A stretch of DNA of 64,000 nt from Serratia ficaria (GTDB lineage Bacteria > Pseudomonadota > Gammaproteobacteria > Enterobacterales > Enterobacteriaceae). Positions 20,060-27,921 of this stretch are shown here, piece after piece. The notes beneath the pieces were generated by a model, which was not told the DNA's origin, searched no databases, and was given only the letters and a program-made list of their open reading frames with translations. The position numbers were made by a program, and so were the translations under genes. The DNA lies in NCBI RefSeq assembly GCF_900187015.1, contig NZ_LT906479.1, forward strand, positions 4,898,001 through 4,962,000. Direction: 5' to 3'. Within the stretch, counting starts at the first letter, position 1. Each line of letters begins with the position of its first letter.

Positions 20060-20653
20060 ATGACAGAGATGATTTCAGCCACGGTACTGCTGTTTTTAAT
20101 TATGGATCCGCTGGGCAACCTGCCGATATTCATGTCGGTGCTCAAGCACCTGGAGCCGCGCCGCCGGCGGGTGGTGCTGATCCGCGAGCTGGTGATCGCC
20201 CTGCTGCTGATGCTGATTTTCCTGTTTGCCGGCGAGAAGATCCTGGCGTTCCTCAACCTGCGCACCGAGACCGTCTCCATCTCCGGCGGCATCATCCTGT
20301 TCCTGATCGCCATCAAGATGATTTTCCCCTCTCAGGAAGGCAACAGCTCCGGGCTGTCCGCCGGCGAAGAGCCGTTTCTGGTGCCCTTGGCGATCCCGCT
20401 GGTGGCCGGCCCGTCGATTCTGGCGGCGCTGATGCTGCTGTCGCACCAGTACCCGAACCAGCTGTCTCATCTGGTGGTGGCGCTGTTGATCGCCTGGGGA
20501 ATTTCCGCGGCTATCCTGCTGATGTCGAATCTGTTCCTGCGCCTGCTGGGCAGCAAGGGCGTCAGCGCGCTGGAAAGGTTGATGGGGTTGATTCTGGTGA
20601 TGCTGTCGACCCAGATGTTCCTGGACGGCGTGCGGGCTTACATGAAGCTGTAG
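20060..20653 (+). CDS. yhgN: MarC/NAAT-family inner-membrane protein YhgN
   Basis: A 197-residue integral membrane protein of the MarC family, with six predicted helices and no signal peptide. It is nearly identical in layout to E. coli YhgN, including LIMDPLGNLPIFMSVLKHLE and ETVSISGGIILFLIAIKMIF. The function is not established; the family was once linked to antibiotic resistance and some members to amino-acid transport. The ATG at 20060 follows GAGGTCACC. Conserved neighbour of asd, and convergent with gntK. Confidence 0.9.
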   Translation: MTEMISATVLLFLIMDPLGNLPIFMSVLKHLEPRRRRVVLIRELVIALLLMLIFLFAGEKILAFLNLRTETVSISGGIILFLIAIKMIFPSQEGNSSGLSAGEEPFLVPLAIPLVAGPSILAALMLLSHQYPNQLSHLVVALLIAWGISAAILLMSNLFLRLLGSKGVSALERLMGLILVMLSTQMFLDGVRAYMKL

Positions 20654-20685
20654 GCGCCAGAGCGGCGCCGGCAGATGGCCCGCGA

Positions 20686-21213
20686 TTAACGGGCCGCAAC
20701 GCGCTGAATATAGGCGACGGTGTCGGCAACCACGCCGTCCAGCGGCTGGTTGATGTCGATCGCCTGCACGTCCGGTTCCTGCGAACCCGGCTCTTCCAGG
20801 GTGGCGAACTGGGAAACCAGCATCTGCGGCTTGAAGAAATGGCCCTTGCGCTGCTTCAGACGCTCTTCAATCACCGCCTTATCCCCTTTCAGGTAGATGA
20901 AATGCAGGTTGCTGTTGCCCTCGCGCAGGCGGTCGCGGTAGCTCTTTTTCAGCGCCGAACACACCAGCAGCGAAACCCCGTTGGTACGCTGCATGGCGAA
21001 GATGGCGTCGTTCAACGCCGCCAGCCAGGGCGCGCGGTCGTTGTCGTCCAGCGCGTGCCCGGCGGCCATTTTGTTGATGTTGGCCCGCGGGTGCAGGTAG
21101 TCGCCGTCCAGCATGGCGGCATTGACGTCATGGGCGACGGCGCTGGCCACGGCGGATTTGCCGCTGCCTGAAACCCCCATCAAGATAAATACGTGATTCT
21201 GCGGATTACTCAT
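20686..21213 (-). CDS. gntK: Gluconokinase GntK
   Basis: A 175-residue P-loop kinase that phosphorylates gluconate to 6-phosphogluconate, feeding the Entner-Doudoroff and pentose phosphate pathways. The Walker A motif GVSGSGKS is at residues 13-20. The segments DGDYLHPRANINKM and CSALKKSYRDRLR, typical of the GntK family, follow. It lies 145 bases downstream of the permease gene gntT on the same strand, with a strong hairpin between. In E. coli gntK follows gntR and gntU; here the order is gntR-gntT-gntK. Confidence 0.95.
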   Translation of the reverse strand: MSNPQNHVFILMGVSGSGKSAVASAVAHDVNAAMLDGDYLHPRANINKMAAGHALDDNDRAPWLAALNDAIFAMQRTNGVSLLVCSALKKSYRDRLREGNSNLHFIYLKGDKAVIEERLKQRKGHFFKPQMLVSQFATLEEPGSQEPDVQAIDINQPLDGVVADTVAYIQRVAAR

Positions 21214-21322
21214 AATGTCATGCCCTTATGGAGTCTAATGCGCGTCCTGGCGGCGGGTCAGGCTGCCGACGTCATCAAATGCGCCCCAACTGATGAAAAT
21301 GCTCAATAAATGCCGTAACGGG

Positions 21323-21348
21323 GTCCGGCGCCAGACGCGGCGCCGGAC
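21323..21348 (-). other. Strong hairpin between gntT and gntK
   Basis: GTCCGGCGCC (21323-21332) and GGCGCCGGAC (21339-21348) form a perfect 10-base stem with a six-base loop, just after the gntT stop. No U-run follows. It could protect the gntT message or set the gntT:gntK ratio. Confidence 0.5.
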
Positions 21349-21358
21349 GGGGTAGCGA

Positions 21359-22675
21359 TTATACGACCGTCGCCAACAGCAGGCAGCCCACCAGGCCGCA
21401 CACCGAGATGATGGTTTCCAGCACCGACCAGGATTTGATGGTCTCCATGATGCTCAGGTTGAAATACTCCTTGAACAGCCAGAAGCCCGGATCGTTGACG
21501 TGAGAGAAAATCACGCTGCCGGAACCGACCGCAATCACCATCAGCTCAGGGCTGACGCCGGTGGTGGCGATCAGAGGCGCCACGATGCCGCCGGCGGTGA
21601 TCGCCGCCACGGTGGCGGAACCCAGCGCCAGACGCAGCGCGGCGGCGATCGACCAGGCCATCAGGATCGGCGAAACGTTGCTGCCCGCCATCAGGCCGGC
21701 GATGTATTGCTCTACGCCGCTGTCGACCAGCACCTGTTTGAACGCGCCGCCGCCGCCGATGATCAACAGCATCATGGCGATGATTTTAATCGAGTCGGTG
21801 ATGGTGCCCATCACTTCATCCATGCTGCGACCGCGGTTCAGGCCGAAGGTGAAGATAGCGATCAGCACCGCAATCAGCGTCGCCATCACCGGATCGCCGA
21901 AGAATTCGGCGAAGCGCAGCAGGCTATGGCCCTTTGGCAGCACCATTTCGGCTACCGCGCGCAGCGCCATCAGGATCACCGGCACCAGAGAGGTGGCGAC
22001 GCTGATGCCGAAGCTGGGCATTTCCGCTTCGGTGAAGATTTTTGGGTTATACAGGCCTTCCGGCACCGGCTTGTCGATGCCTTTCAGGAAGCGGGCATAG
22101 ACCGGGCCGGCCAGGATCACCGTGGGGATAGCCAACAGCGTGCCGTACAGCAGGGTTTTCCCCATGTCGGCATGGAAGATGGTGGCGATCGCCGTTGGGC
22201 CAGGGTGCGGCGGCAGGAAACCGTGGGTGACCGACAGCGCGGCCGCCATCGGCACGCCGACGTACAGCAGCGGTACCCGCGCAGAAGCCGCAATGCTGAA
22301 TACCAGCGGCAGCAGCAGCACGAACCCGACCTCATAGAACAGGGCGAAACCGACGGTAAAGCCGGTCAGCACCACCGCCCATTGAATGTATTTTTGACCG
22401 AACTTGTCGATCAGCGTGGTGGCGATGCGCTGAGCGCCGCCGCAGTCCGCCAGCAGCTTGCCGAGCATGGCGCCGAAGCCCATGATCAGCGCCAGGCTGC
22501 CCAGCGTGCCGCCAACCCCGGCCTTGATGGAGCCGATCACTTTATCGACCGGCATACCCTGCGCGATGCCGACCGCCAGCGCGACCAGCACCAGAGAGAT
22601 AAAGCCGTTCAGCTTAAAGCGGATCATCAGCAGCAGCAGCAGCGCTACGCCGCCTGCAACAATCACTAATGGCAT
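21359..22675 (-). CDS. gntT: High-affinity gluconate permease GntT
   Basis: A 438-residue, 12-14 helix gluconate:H+ symporter of the GntP family. The N-terminus (MPLVIVAGGVALLLLLMIRFKLNGF) and blocks such as GFLPPHPGPTAIATIFHADMGKTLL match E. coli GntT, not the low-affinity GntU. The length is the same as E. coli GntT. The start ATG at 22675 follows GGAG. A perfect double GntR operator lies about 160-185 bases upstream, so gluconate induction is expected. It is probably cotranscribed with gntK. Confidence 0.94.
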   Translation of the reverse strand: MPLVIVAGGVALLLLLMIRFKLNGFISLVLVALAVGIAQGMPVDKVIGSIKAGVGGTLGSLALIMGFGAMLGKLLADCGGAQRIATTLIDKFGQKYIQWAVVLTGFTVGFALFYEVGFVLLLPLVFSIAASARVPLLYVGVPMAAALSVTHGFLPPHPGPTAIATIFHADMGKTLLYGTLLAIPTVILAGPVYARFLKGIDKPVPEGLYNPKIFTEAEMPSFGISVATSLVPVILMALRAVAEMVLPKGHSLLRFAEFFGDPVMATLIAVLIAIFTFGLNRGRSMDEVMGTITDSIKIIAMMLLIIGGGGAFKQVLVDSGVEQYIAGLMAGSNVSPILMAWSIAAALRLALGSATVAAITAGGIVAPLIATTGVSPELMVIAVGSGSVIFSHVNDPGFWLFKEYFNLSIMETIKSWSVLETIISVCGLVGCLLLATVV

Positions 22676-22832
22676 AATTTTTCTCCAACCTTTTTATCGC
22701 AGTCTCACTTTACAATAGGCCGTAAAGCGTGCGGTTGTTGTATTTTTAGGCTCTTTCCCGGTGTGATAAGGCGAGCTGTAGGTGTTGTTGAGTCAGAGGT
22801 CTCATCTTGCTGCAAGATAACCGCATGCTCGT

Positions 22833-22860
22833 TGTTACCGGTATCATGATACCGGTAACA
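22833..22860. promoter_or_regulatory. Double GntR operator (perfect 28-base palindrome)
   Basis: TGTTACCGGTATCA (22833-22846) is followed directly by its exact inverted complement TGATACCGGTAACA (22847-22860). Each half contains the GntR core TACCGGTA. The site lies between gntR and gntT in a 344-base gap. The rest of the gap contains a partial CRP-like site at 22762-22777 (TGTGA half) and nothing else clear. Confidence 0.8.
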
Positions 22861-23019
22861 GAACGAACAGCGGAACCGGGTCAAGGGCTAAAATTCCCGT
22901 TCTGGGATAGAGATCAAACTTATGCAGGTAACGGAAGCGTGGCGTACAGGGGGGAAAGGCGGCGCGCCGAACGGCGCGAGTCTGGAATAAATAGTTCTAA
23001 AACAAACCGTTGAAACCGA

Positions 23020-24015
23020 TCAGATGCTGCCGCCGGGGATCACGGTGAAGCCGACGTCCACCATGCGCGGGCAGACGGTTTCGCCGCGCAGCCGGGCCAG
23101 CAGGCGTTCGGCGCCGATTTGCCCCATGCGCTCACGCGGCGTCAGCACGCTGGCCAGCTTCGGCACCATCACCTGGCCGATATCATGGCCGTGGAAACCG
23201 GCGATCGCCATCTCATGAGGAATAGACAGCCCCTGGCGCTGGCACTCGAAGGCCGCGCCGATCGCCAGGTCATCGTTGGTGCAGAAGATGCTGTCGATCT
23301 GCGGGTAGTCGCGCTGCGCCTGGCGCAGCAGTTCGCCGCCGGCGGAATAGGAGGAAGAGCGCGCGGTCATGATGCTGTACGGCTCCAGGCCGGACTCGCG
23401 CATCGCCTGTTCGTAACCCTGCTGTTTGATAATGGTACGTTCATCCTGACGGGCGCCGAAGTACACCAGGTGACGATGGCCGTGGGCGATGATCTGTTGC
23501 GTCATCTGCCGCGCCGCCTCGAAGTTGTTGAACCCCACCGCCAGATCGATGCACGGCGAGACGCAGTCCATCAGCTCCACCACGGGAATGCCCGCCACCT
23601 CAATCATCTTCAGGGTGCGCGGCGTGTGGTGGCGCTCCGACAGGATCAGGCCGTCGATATTGTAGGACAGCAGCGAGGTCAGGCGTTCTTCTTCACGCTC
23701 CGGCAAATAGCCGTAGTGCGCCAGCATGGTCTGGTAGTTGTGCGCGTCGGTCACGCTTTCGATGCCGCGCAGCACCTCGGCGAACACCTGGTTGGTCAGC
23801 GACGGCAACAGCACGCCGATCGCCCGGCTGGTGGCGTTGGAAAGAATGTCCGGCGCACGGTTGGGGATATAACCCAGCTCATCCAGCGCGACGGCGATTT
23901 TTTGCTGCAAGGCGACAGAAACCTGGTCGGGGTTACGCAAATAACGGCTCACCGTCATCTTGGTAACGCCTACCTGGTCTGCAACATCCTGGAGTACCGG
24001 CCGTTTTTTCTTCAT
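23020..24015 (-). CDS. gntR: GntR, gluconate utilisation repressor (LacI family)
   Basis: A 331-residue LacI/GalR-type repressor, identical in length to E. coli GntR. The N-terminal helix-turn-helix reads LQDVADQVGVTKMTVSRYLRN at residues 7-27, followed by a hinge and a periplasmic-binding-protein-like sensor domain that binds gluconate. The start is the ATG at 24015 (MKKKRPVLQDV); the ORF extends 34 codons upstream without family similarity. Targets are the double operator upstream of gntT, and perhaps its own expression. Confidence 0.96.
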   Translation of the reverse strand: MKKKRPVLQDVADQVGVTKMTVSRYLRNPDQVSVALQQKIAVALDELGYIPNRAPDILSNATSRAIGVLLPSLTNQVFAEVLRGIESVTDAHNYQTMLAHYGYLPEREEERLTSLLSYNIDGLILSERHHTPRTLKMIEVAGIPVVELMDCVSPCIDLAVGFNNFEAARQMTQQIIAHGHRHLVYFGARQDERTIIKQQGYEQAMRESGLEPYSIMTARSSSYSAGGELLRQAQRDYPQIDSIFCTNDDLAIGAAFECQRQGLSIPHEMAIAGFHGHDIGQVMVPKLASVLTPRERMGQIGAERLLARLRGETVCPRMVDVGFTVIPGGSI

Positions 24016-24107
24016 TATCAATGAACTGGCTAACCGTGAATGGGCGGTCATTTTAGCAAAAAAAACGGCGGGCTGATATTGCTGGTTATCCGGCGACGAA
24101 AAGCAAC

Positions 24108-24130
24108 AAGGGCTCACGCCGTGAGCCCTT
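24108..24130. terminator. Hairpin between yhhW and gntR
   Basis: AAGGGCTCAC (24108-24117), loop GCC, GTGAGCCCTT (24121-24130), a perfect 10-base stem directly after the yhhW stop. The T-run on the yhhW transcript is short (four bases after a gap), so termination efficiency is uncertain. Confidence 0.6.
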
Positions 24131-24146
24131 GATATTTACCGCTTAA

Positions 24147-24842
24147 TTATACCGGCGGCAGATCGAACAGCAGGATTTCGCTCTCTTCGTCGGCCCGGAT
24201 CGACAACGCCGCTTCATCCCACACCGCGAAGGCGTCGCTGGTGCCGGCCGGCTGGCCGTTCACCGTCACCTTGCCGCGCACCACCTGGATCCACACCCGG
24301 CGGCCGGCAGCGATCGGGCATTCCGCCTGCTCGCCCTGGTTCAACGCCCAGCGCGACAGCGTCATGTCCTGGAACACCTTCAGCGAGCCGTCGCGCGCAT
24401 CCGGCGACAGCACCAGCTGGCGGCCCTGCGGCGCGTCGAACATGCGCTGCTCGTAGCGCGGTTCCAGCCCGACCTGATCCGGGATGATCCAAATCTGGTA
24501 CAGGTGCAGCGGACGATCGCTGTTGCCGTTGTACTCGGAGTGACGCACCCCGGTACCGGCGCTCATGATCTGGAACTCACCGGCGTGGATCTGCTCCTTG
24601 TTGCCCATGCTGTCCTGGTGCTCCACCGTGCCGCTCAGCACATAGGTCAGGATCTCCATGTCTTTATGCGGATGCGTGCCGAAGCCCTGCCCCGCGTCGA
24701 TCACGTCTTCGTTGATCACCCGCAGCGCCGAGAACCCCATAAAGTCAGGATCATAGTAGTTGGCGAATGAGAAGGTGTGCCAGCTGTCCAGCCAACCATG
24801 ATTGGCATGACCGCGGTCTTCTGCTTTGCGTACGTAAATCAT
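24147..24842 (-). CDS. yhhW: Pirin-family protein YhhW (quercetin 2,3-dioxygenase type)
   Basis: A 231-residue bicupin, collinear with E. coli YhhW. The metal ligands of the first cupin are visible as GTHPHKDMEILTYVLSG and EHQDSMGNKEQ. E. coli YhhW has quercetinase activity in vitro; the physiological substrate is unknown. The start ATG at 24842 (MIYVRKAED) follows GAGGAGAG; a TTG two codons upstream is less likely. It neighbours ryhB and aaaT (yhhY) as in E. coli, where yhhX lies between; yhhX is absent here. Confidence 0.93.
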   Translation of the reverse strand: MIYVRKAEDRGHANHGWLDSWHTFSFANYYDPDFMGFSALRVINEDVIDAGQGFGTHPHKDMEILTYVLSGTVEHQDSMGNKEQIHAGEFQIMSAGTGVRHSEYNGNSDRPLHLYQIWIIPDQVGLEPRYEQRMFDAPQGRQLVLSPDARDGSLKVFQDMTLSRWALNQGEQAECPIAAGRRVWIQVVRGKVTVNGQPAGTSDAFAVWDEAALSIRADEESEILLFDLPPV

Positions 24843-24991
24843 ATTCAACTCTCCTCAATGTTTTCTACAGTCTAGTCCTGGCGGCAGAATAAGAAAGCGT
24901 AAAAAACTCATCCCTCTGTTCAAAAAATTAGATGGAGTGGGAAAGCGATCGACAGCGGATTTGTTGAGCGGGCGGCGGCGGAAAACGGGCA

Positions 24992-25098
24992 AAAAAAAAG
25001 CCAGCACCCGAGCTGGCTAAGTAAACACTGGAAGCAATGTGAGCAATGTCGTGCCTTCGCAGCGAGAGCATCAAAGGCTGATGCCCTCCCCGGAACGC
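24992..25098 (-). ncRNA. ryhB: RyhB iron-stress small RNA
   Basis: The minus strand carries the diagnostic RyhB core GCACGACATTGCTCACATTG followed by CTTCCAGTGTTTACTTAGCC, nearly identical to E. coli. The terminator GCCAGC-TCGGGT-GCTGGC ends in nine U (24991-24999). RyhB pairs, with Hfq, to mRNAs of non-essential iron proteins when iron is scarce. The start near 25098 (GCGTTCC) is inferred seven bases after a TATTAT -10 and resembles the E. coli start GCGATC. The RNA would be about 107 nucleotides against 90 in E. coli, because the 5' part before the core is longer. It sits between yhhW and aaaT, the E. coli location. Confidence 0.93.
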
Positions 25099-25100
25099 AT

Positions 25101-25134
25101 CGCAATAATAATCATTATCATTCGCACCTGTAAA
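25101..25134 (-). promoter_or_regulatory. ryhB promoter with Fur box
   Basis: On the minus strand TTTACA (25134-25129) and TATTAT (25110-25105) are spaced by 18 bases. The 19 bases at 25101-25119 contain AATAATCATTATC and match the Fur consensus at about 15 of 19 positions, covering the -10. Iron-loaded Fur would therefore silence ryhB. Confidence 0.8.
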
Positions 25135-25228
25135 GCGTTTTTTTGACCAACCGGGAATAATGTTGACTCGATACGATAAACGGATAAATTCAGAGGTTAT
25201 TCAACCGGTAAGCGACAGGAGCAGCGAC

Positions 25229-25744
25229 ATGAGCGAAATAGTGGTTCGTCACGTGGAAACAACCGATGCGCAGGCTTTGCAACAGCTCTACTCTCAGCCC
25301 GCCCTCTACCGTGACACCCTACATCTGCCGCTGCAGTCAATAGAACTGTGGCAACGCCGTCTTGCCGAACAACCGCCTGGCATGCACAACCTGGTGGCCT
25401 GCCTCGATGGGCAACTTGTCGGGCAGTTGGCCGTAGAACTGAACCAGCGCGTGCGCCGCCGCCACGTGGCCACCTTCGGCCTCGGCGTCGATTCCCGTTA
25501 TCAGGGCCAAGGGATCGGCAGCAGCCTGATGCAGGCGATGATCGACATCTGCGACAGCTGGGCGGCCATCGAGCGCATCGAGCTGACGGTATTTACCGAC
25601 AATCAGGCGGCCATCGCGCTGTACCGCAAGTTCGGCTTCGAGATAGAAGGCACCAGCCGCCGCTACGCCATGCGCGACGGAGTGCTGGTCGACGCCTACC
25701 ACATGGCGCGCTTTCGTTCCGCGCAGGCAAACGGCGATGCATAA
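25229..25744 (+). CDS. aaaT: GNAT-family L-amino-acid N-acetyltransferase AaaT (YhhY)
   Basis: A 171-residue GNAT acetyltransferase matching E. coli YhhY/AaaT (162), which acetylates L-phenylalanine and L-methionine. The acetyl-CoA motif A is FGLGVDSRYQGQGIGSSLMQ and motif B includes RIELTVFTDNQAAIALYRK. The ATG at 25229 (MSEIVVRHVE) follows AGGAG; the ORF extends 23 codons upstream without similarity. The C-terminus is a few residues longer than in E. coli and overlaps the next gene by eight bases. Confidence 0.92.
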   Translation: MSEIVVRHVETTDAQALQQLYSQPALYRDTLHLPLQSIELWQRRLAEQPPGMHNLVACLDGQLVGQLAVELNQRVRRRHVATFGLGVDSRYQGQGIGSSLMQAMIDICDSWAAIERIELTVFTDNQAAIALYRKFGFEIEGTSRRYAMRDGVLVDAYHMARFRSAQANGDA

Positions 25745-26915
25745 CGCCGCAGGTAAGACGGGGCCGCTGAGCCGGCCCCTCGCCCTTAGCCGCCGCACCT
25801 TTCTGCAGGCGCTGGCGTGCCTCACCGGCGCCGTCGGCGTCCTTTCTCCCACCACATTATTGGGGACCGCTATGCCAACTTCAGCCACCCTGCGGACCGG
25901 CGCCCGCAACCTGATTACCGACGTCCCCGGCCTGAAGGTCGGGGTAGCGCAGGACAGCAAGGTGCGCACCGGCGCCACGGTGATCCTGCCGGATCGGCCG
26001 GCGATCGCCGCCGTGGACGTGCGCGGCGGCGGCCCGGCCACCCGCGAAACCGACGCGCTGGGGGAAGACAACCTGGTGCAGACCCTCGATGCGCTGGTGC
26101 TGAGCGGCGGCTCGGTTTACGGCCTGGCGGCGGCGGACGGCGTGGCGGCCTGGCTGGGGCAACAGGGCAAGGGTTACGCCCTGCGCCCGGCGCCCGGGGT
26201 GCCGGTTTCGCCGATCGTGCCCACCGCCTGCCTGTACGACTTAAGCAATGCCGGAGATAAAGACTGGCAGCTCGCTCCCCCCTACCGCCAGTTGGGCATC
26301 GAGGCGGCCGGCAAGGCGAGCCTGGATTTCCCTCTGGGCACCGTGGGCGCCGGTTACGGCGCCATGACCGGCATGGGCAAGCTGAAGGGCGGTCTCGGAT
26401 CCGCCTCGGCGATCGCCGCCAACGGCGCCGCCGTCGGCGCGCTGGTGGCGGTCAACAGCCTGGGTTCGGTGGTCGCGCCCGGCACCCGGGCTTTTTGGGC
26501 CACCCCTTATGAAATCAACGGCGAATTCGGCAATGGCGGCGCCGCGGCGCTGGCGCAGCTGCAGGCGCAGGGCGAAGACTGGATGGTGAAGGAGCCGGAA
26601 GGCGGCCGGAAGAATACCACCCTGGCCTGCATCGCCACCGATCTGGCGCTGACGCGGGTAGAGCTGAAACGGGTGGCCATCATGGCGCAGGACGGCATGG
26701 CGCGCGCCATTCGCCCGCTGCACAGCCCGTTCGACGGCGACGTGGTGTTCGCCCTGTCGACCGGCCAACGCGAGGTGCAGGGCAGCCGCGAACTGGCGGT
26801 GCTGCAGATTGGCGCTCTGGCGGCGGATACCCTGGCGCGGGCGATCGCCCGCGGCGTGTATGCCGCCACCCCATGGCCGGGCAGCCAGGTGGTGACCTGG
26901 CGCAGTCTGGCCTGA
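25737..26915 (+). CDS. P1-family (DmpA/ThnT-like) self-processing peptidase with Tat-type signal
   Basis: A 392-residue member of peptidase family S58/P1 (L-aminopeptidase/D-esterase type). The N-terminus has SRRTFLQ at residues 18-24 followed by a hydrophobic stretch to about residue 45, a probable twin-arginine signal, so the protein is expected in the periplasm. The fold blocks DVRGGGPATRETD and LSGGSVYGLAAADGVAAWL are typical. These enzymes cleave themselves before a Ser/Thr nucleophile; here the site is probably Asn293/Thr294 in GRKNTTLACIATD, giving alpha and beta chains. The start overlaps aaaT by eight bases, suggesting coupled translation. An internal ATG at 25872 would give a cytoplasmic form. 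Substrate unknown. Confidence 0.85.
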   Translation: MHNAAGKTGPLSRPLALSRRTFLQALACLTGAVGVLSPTTLLGTAMPTSATLRTGARNLITDVPGLKVGVAQDSKVRTGATVILPDRPAIAAVDVRGGGPATRETDALGEDNLVQTLDALVLSGGSVYGLAAADGVAAWLGQQGKGYALRPAPGVPVSPIVPTACLYDLSNAGDKDWQLAPPYRQLGIEAAGKASLDFPLGTVGAGYGAMTGMGKLKGGLGSASAIAANGAAVGALVAVNSLGSVVAPGTRAFWATPYEINGEFGNGGAAALAQLQAQGEDWMVKEPEGGRKNTTLACIATDLALTRVELKRVAIMAQDGMARAIRPLHSPFDGDVVFALSTGQREVQGSRELAVLQIGALAADTLARAIARGVYAATPWPGSQVVTWRSLA

Positions 26916-26930
26916 GCCGACGCCATAAAA

Positions 26931-26952
26931 AAAGGGGCGTCATCGCCCCTTT
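26931..26952. terminator. Bidirectional terminator between the P1 peptidase gene and iolE
   Basis: AAAGGGGCG (26931-26939), loop TCAT, CGCCCCTTT (26944-26952). On the minus strand the stem is followed by a run of T, a strong end for the iolDGHE transcript; on the plus strand it ends in TTT. Confidence 0.85.
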
Positions 26953-26966
26953 GCCGCGCCCGCCGG

Positions 26967-27863
26967 TTAAATCCCGGCGGTTTCCCGAATGTAGCGGCGC
27001 GCCTTGACCGCGTATTCGAACGGGTTGGCCAGCGCCGGATCCTGCTCGGCCTCCACCACCATCCATCCCTGGTAGCCGCGCTCGTCCAGCAGCCGGAACA
27101 CCGGCCGGAAGTCGATCACCCCGTCACCCGGCACGGTGAAAGTGCCCTTCTTCACGCCGTCGAGGAAGCTCAGCTTGTTGGCCTTCACTTCCGCCACCAC
27201 CTCATCGCGCACGTCTTTCAGGTGAACGTGGTTGATGCGCGGCAGATACTTTTCGAGGATCGCCATCATCGCCTGCTGGCTGCCTTCCGAGTAGTAGGCG
27301 TGGCCGGTATCGAACAGCAGGTAGACGTCGTCGTTGACCATGCTCATGTAACGGTCGATCTCTTCCGTGGTCTGGATGCCGGTGCCCATATGGTGGTGCA
27401 GACAGACCTGCATCCCCTTGGCGGCAGCGATCTTCGCCAGCGCGTTGTAACCGTCGGCCACCCGCTGCCACTCTTCATCGCTGAAATGCGGCTTCTCTTC
27501 GAACACCCCCTTGGCGGTGCCCTGAATGCTCTGGCTCTGCTCGGAGCAACCGATCACCCGGGCGCCCATCGCATGCAGGAAGTTCATGTGGTTGATAAAT
27601 TCATCGATGGTTTTTTCCTTCAGGCCGTCGGCGAAGAAGGTACTGAACCAGGCGTTGCAGATCTGGATGCCGCGGATATCCAGCATCGGCTTCAGCACCG
27701 CCGGATCGCGCGGGTACTTGCTGCCCACTTCGCTGCCGGTGAACCCGGCCAGCGCCATTTCGCTGACGCACTGCTGGAAGGTGTTTTCCTTGCCCAGATC
27801 GGGCATGTCGTCATTGGTCCAGCCGATCGGCGCGATGGCCAGCTTTACGTGGTCTTTGTTCAT
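26967..27863 (-). CDS. iolE: myo-Inosose-2 dehydratase IolE
   Basis: A 298-residue TIM-barrel enzyme of the xylose-isomerase-like superfamily. It dehydrates 2-keto-myo-inositol to 3D-(3,5/4)-trihydroxycyclohexane-1,2-dione, the second step of inositol catabolism. The N-terminus [15 protein letters not shown] and the metal-site segments [16 protein letters not shown] and [10 protein letters not shown] are characteristic. ATG at 27863 follows GAGG; a TTG four codons upstream is less likely. Last gene of the iolD-iolG-iolH-iolE operon, ending at a strong terminator. Confidence 0.95.
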   Translation of the reverse strand: MNKDHVKLAIAPIGWTNDDMPDLGKENTFQQCVSEMALAGFTGSEVGSKYPRDPAVLKPMLDIRGIQICNAWFSTFFADGLKEKTIDEFINHMNFLHAMGARVIGCSEQSQSIQGTAKGVFEEKPHFSDEEWQRVADGYNALAKIAAAKGMQVCLHHHMGTGIQTTEEIDRYMSMVNDDVYLLFDTGHAYYSEGSQQAMMAILEKYLPRINHVHLKDVRDEVVAEVKANKLSFLDGVKKGTFTVPGDGVIDFRPVFRLLDERGYQGWMVVEAEQDPALANPFEYAVKARRYIRETAGI

Positions 27864-27921
27864 TTTCAGCCTCAATCATCGGATGGCGCGCCGGGGCGCA
27901 GGCCGCCGGCGCACCGAAAGG

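Noticed and set aside
20677..20695. Terminator between yhgN and gntK (GGCCCG/CGGGCC)
   Set aside because: Short stem overlapping the gntK stop, with no T-run on either strand.
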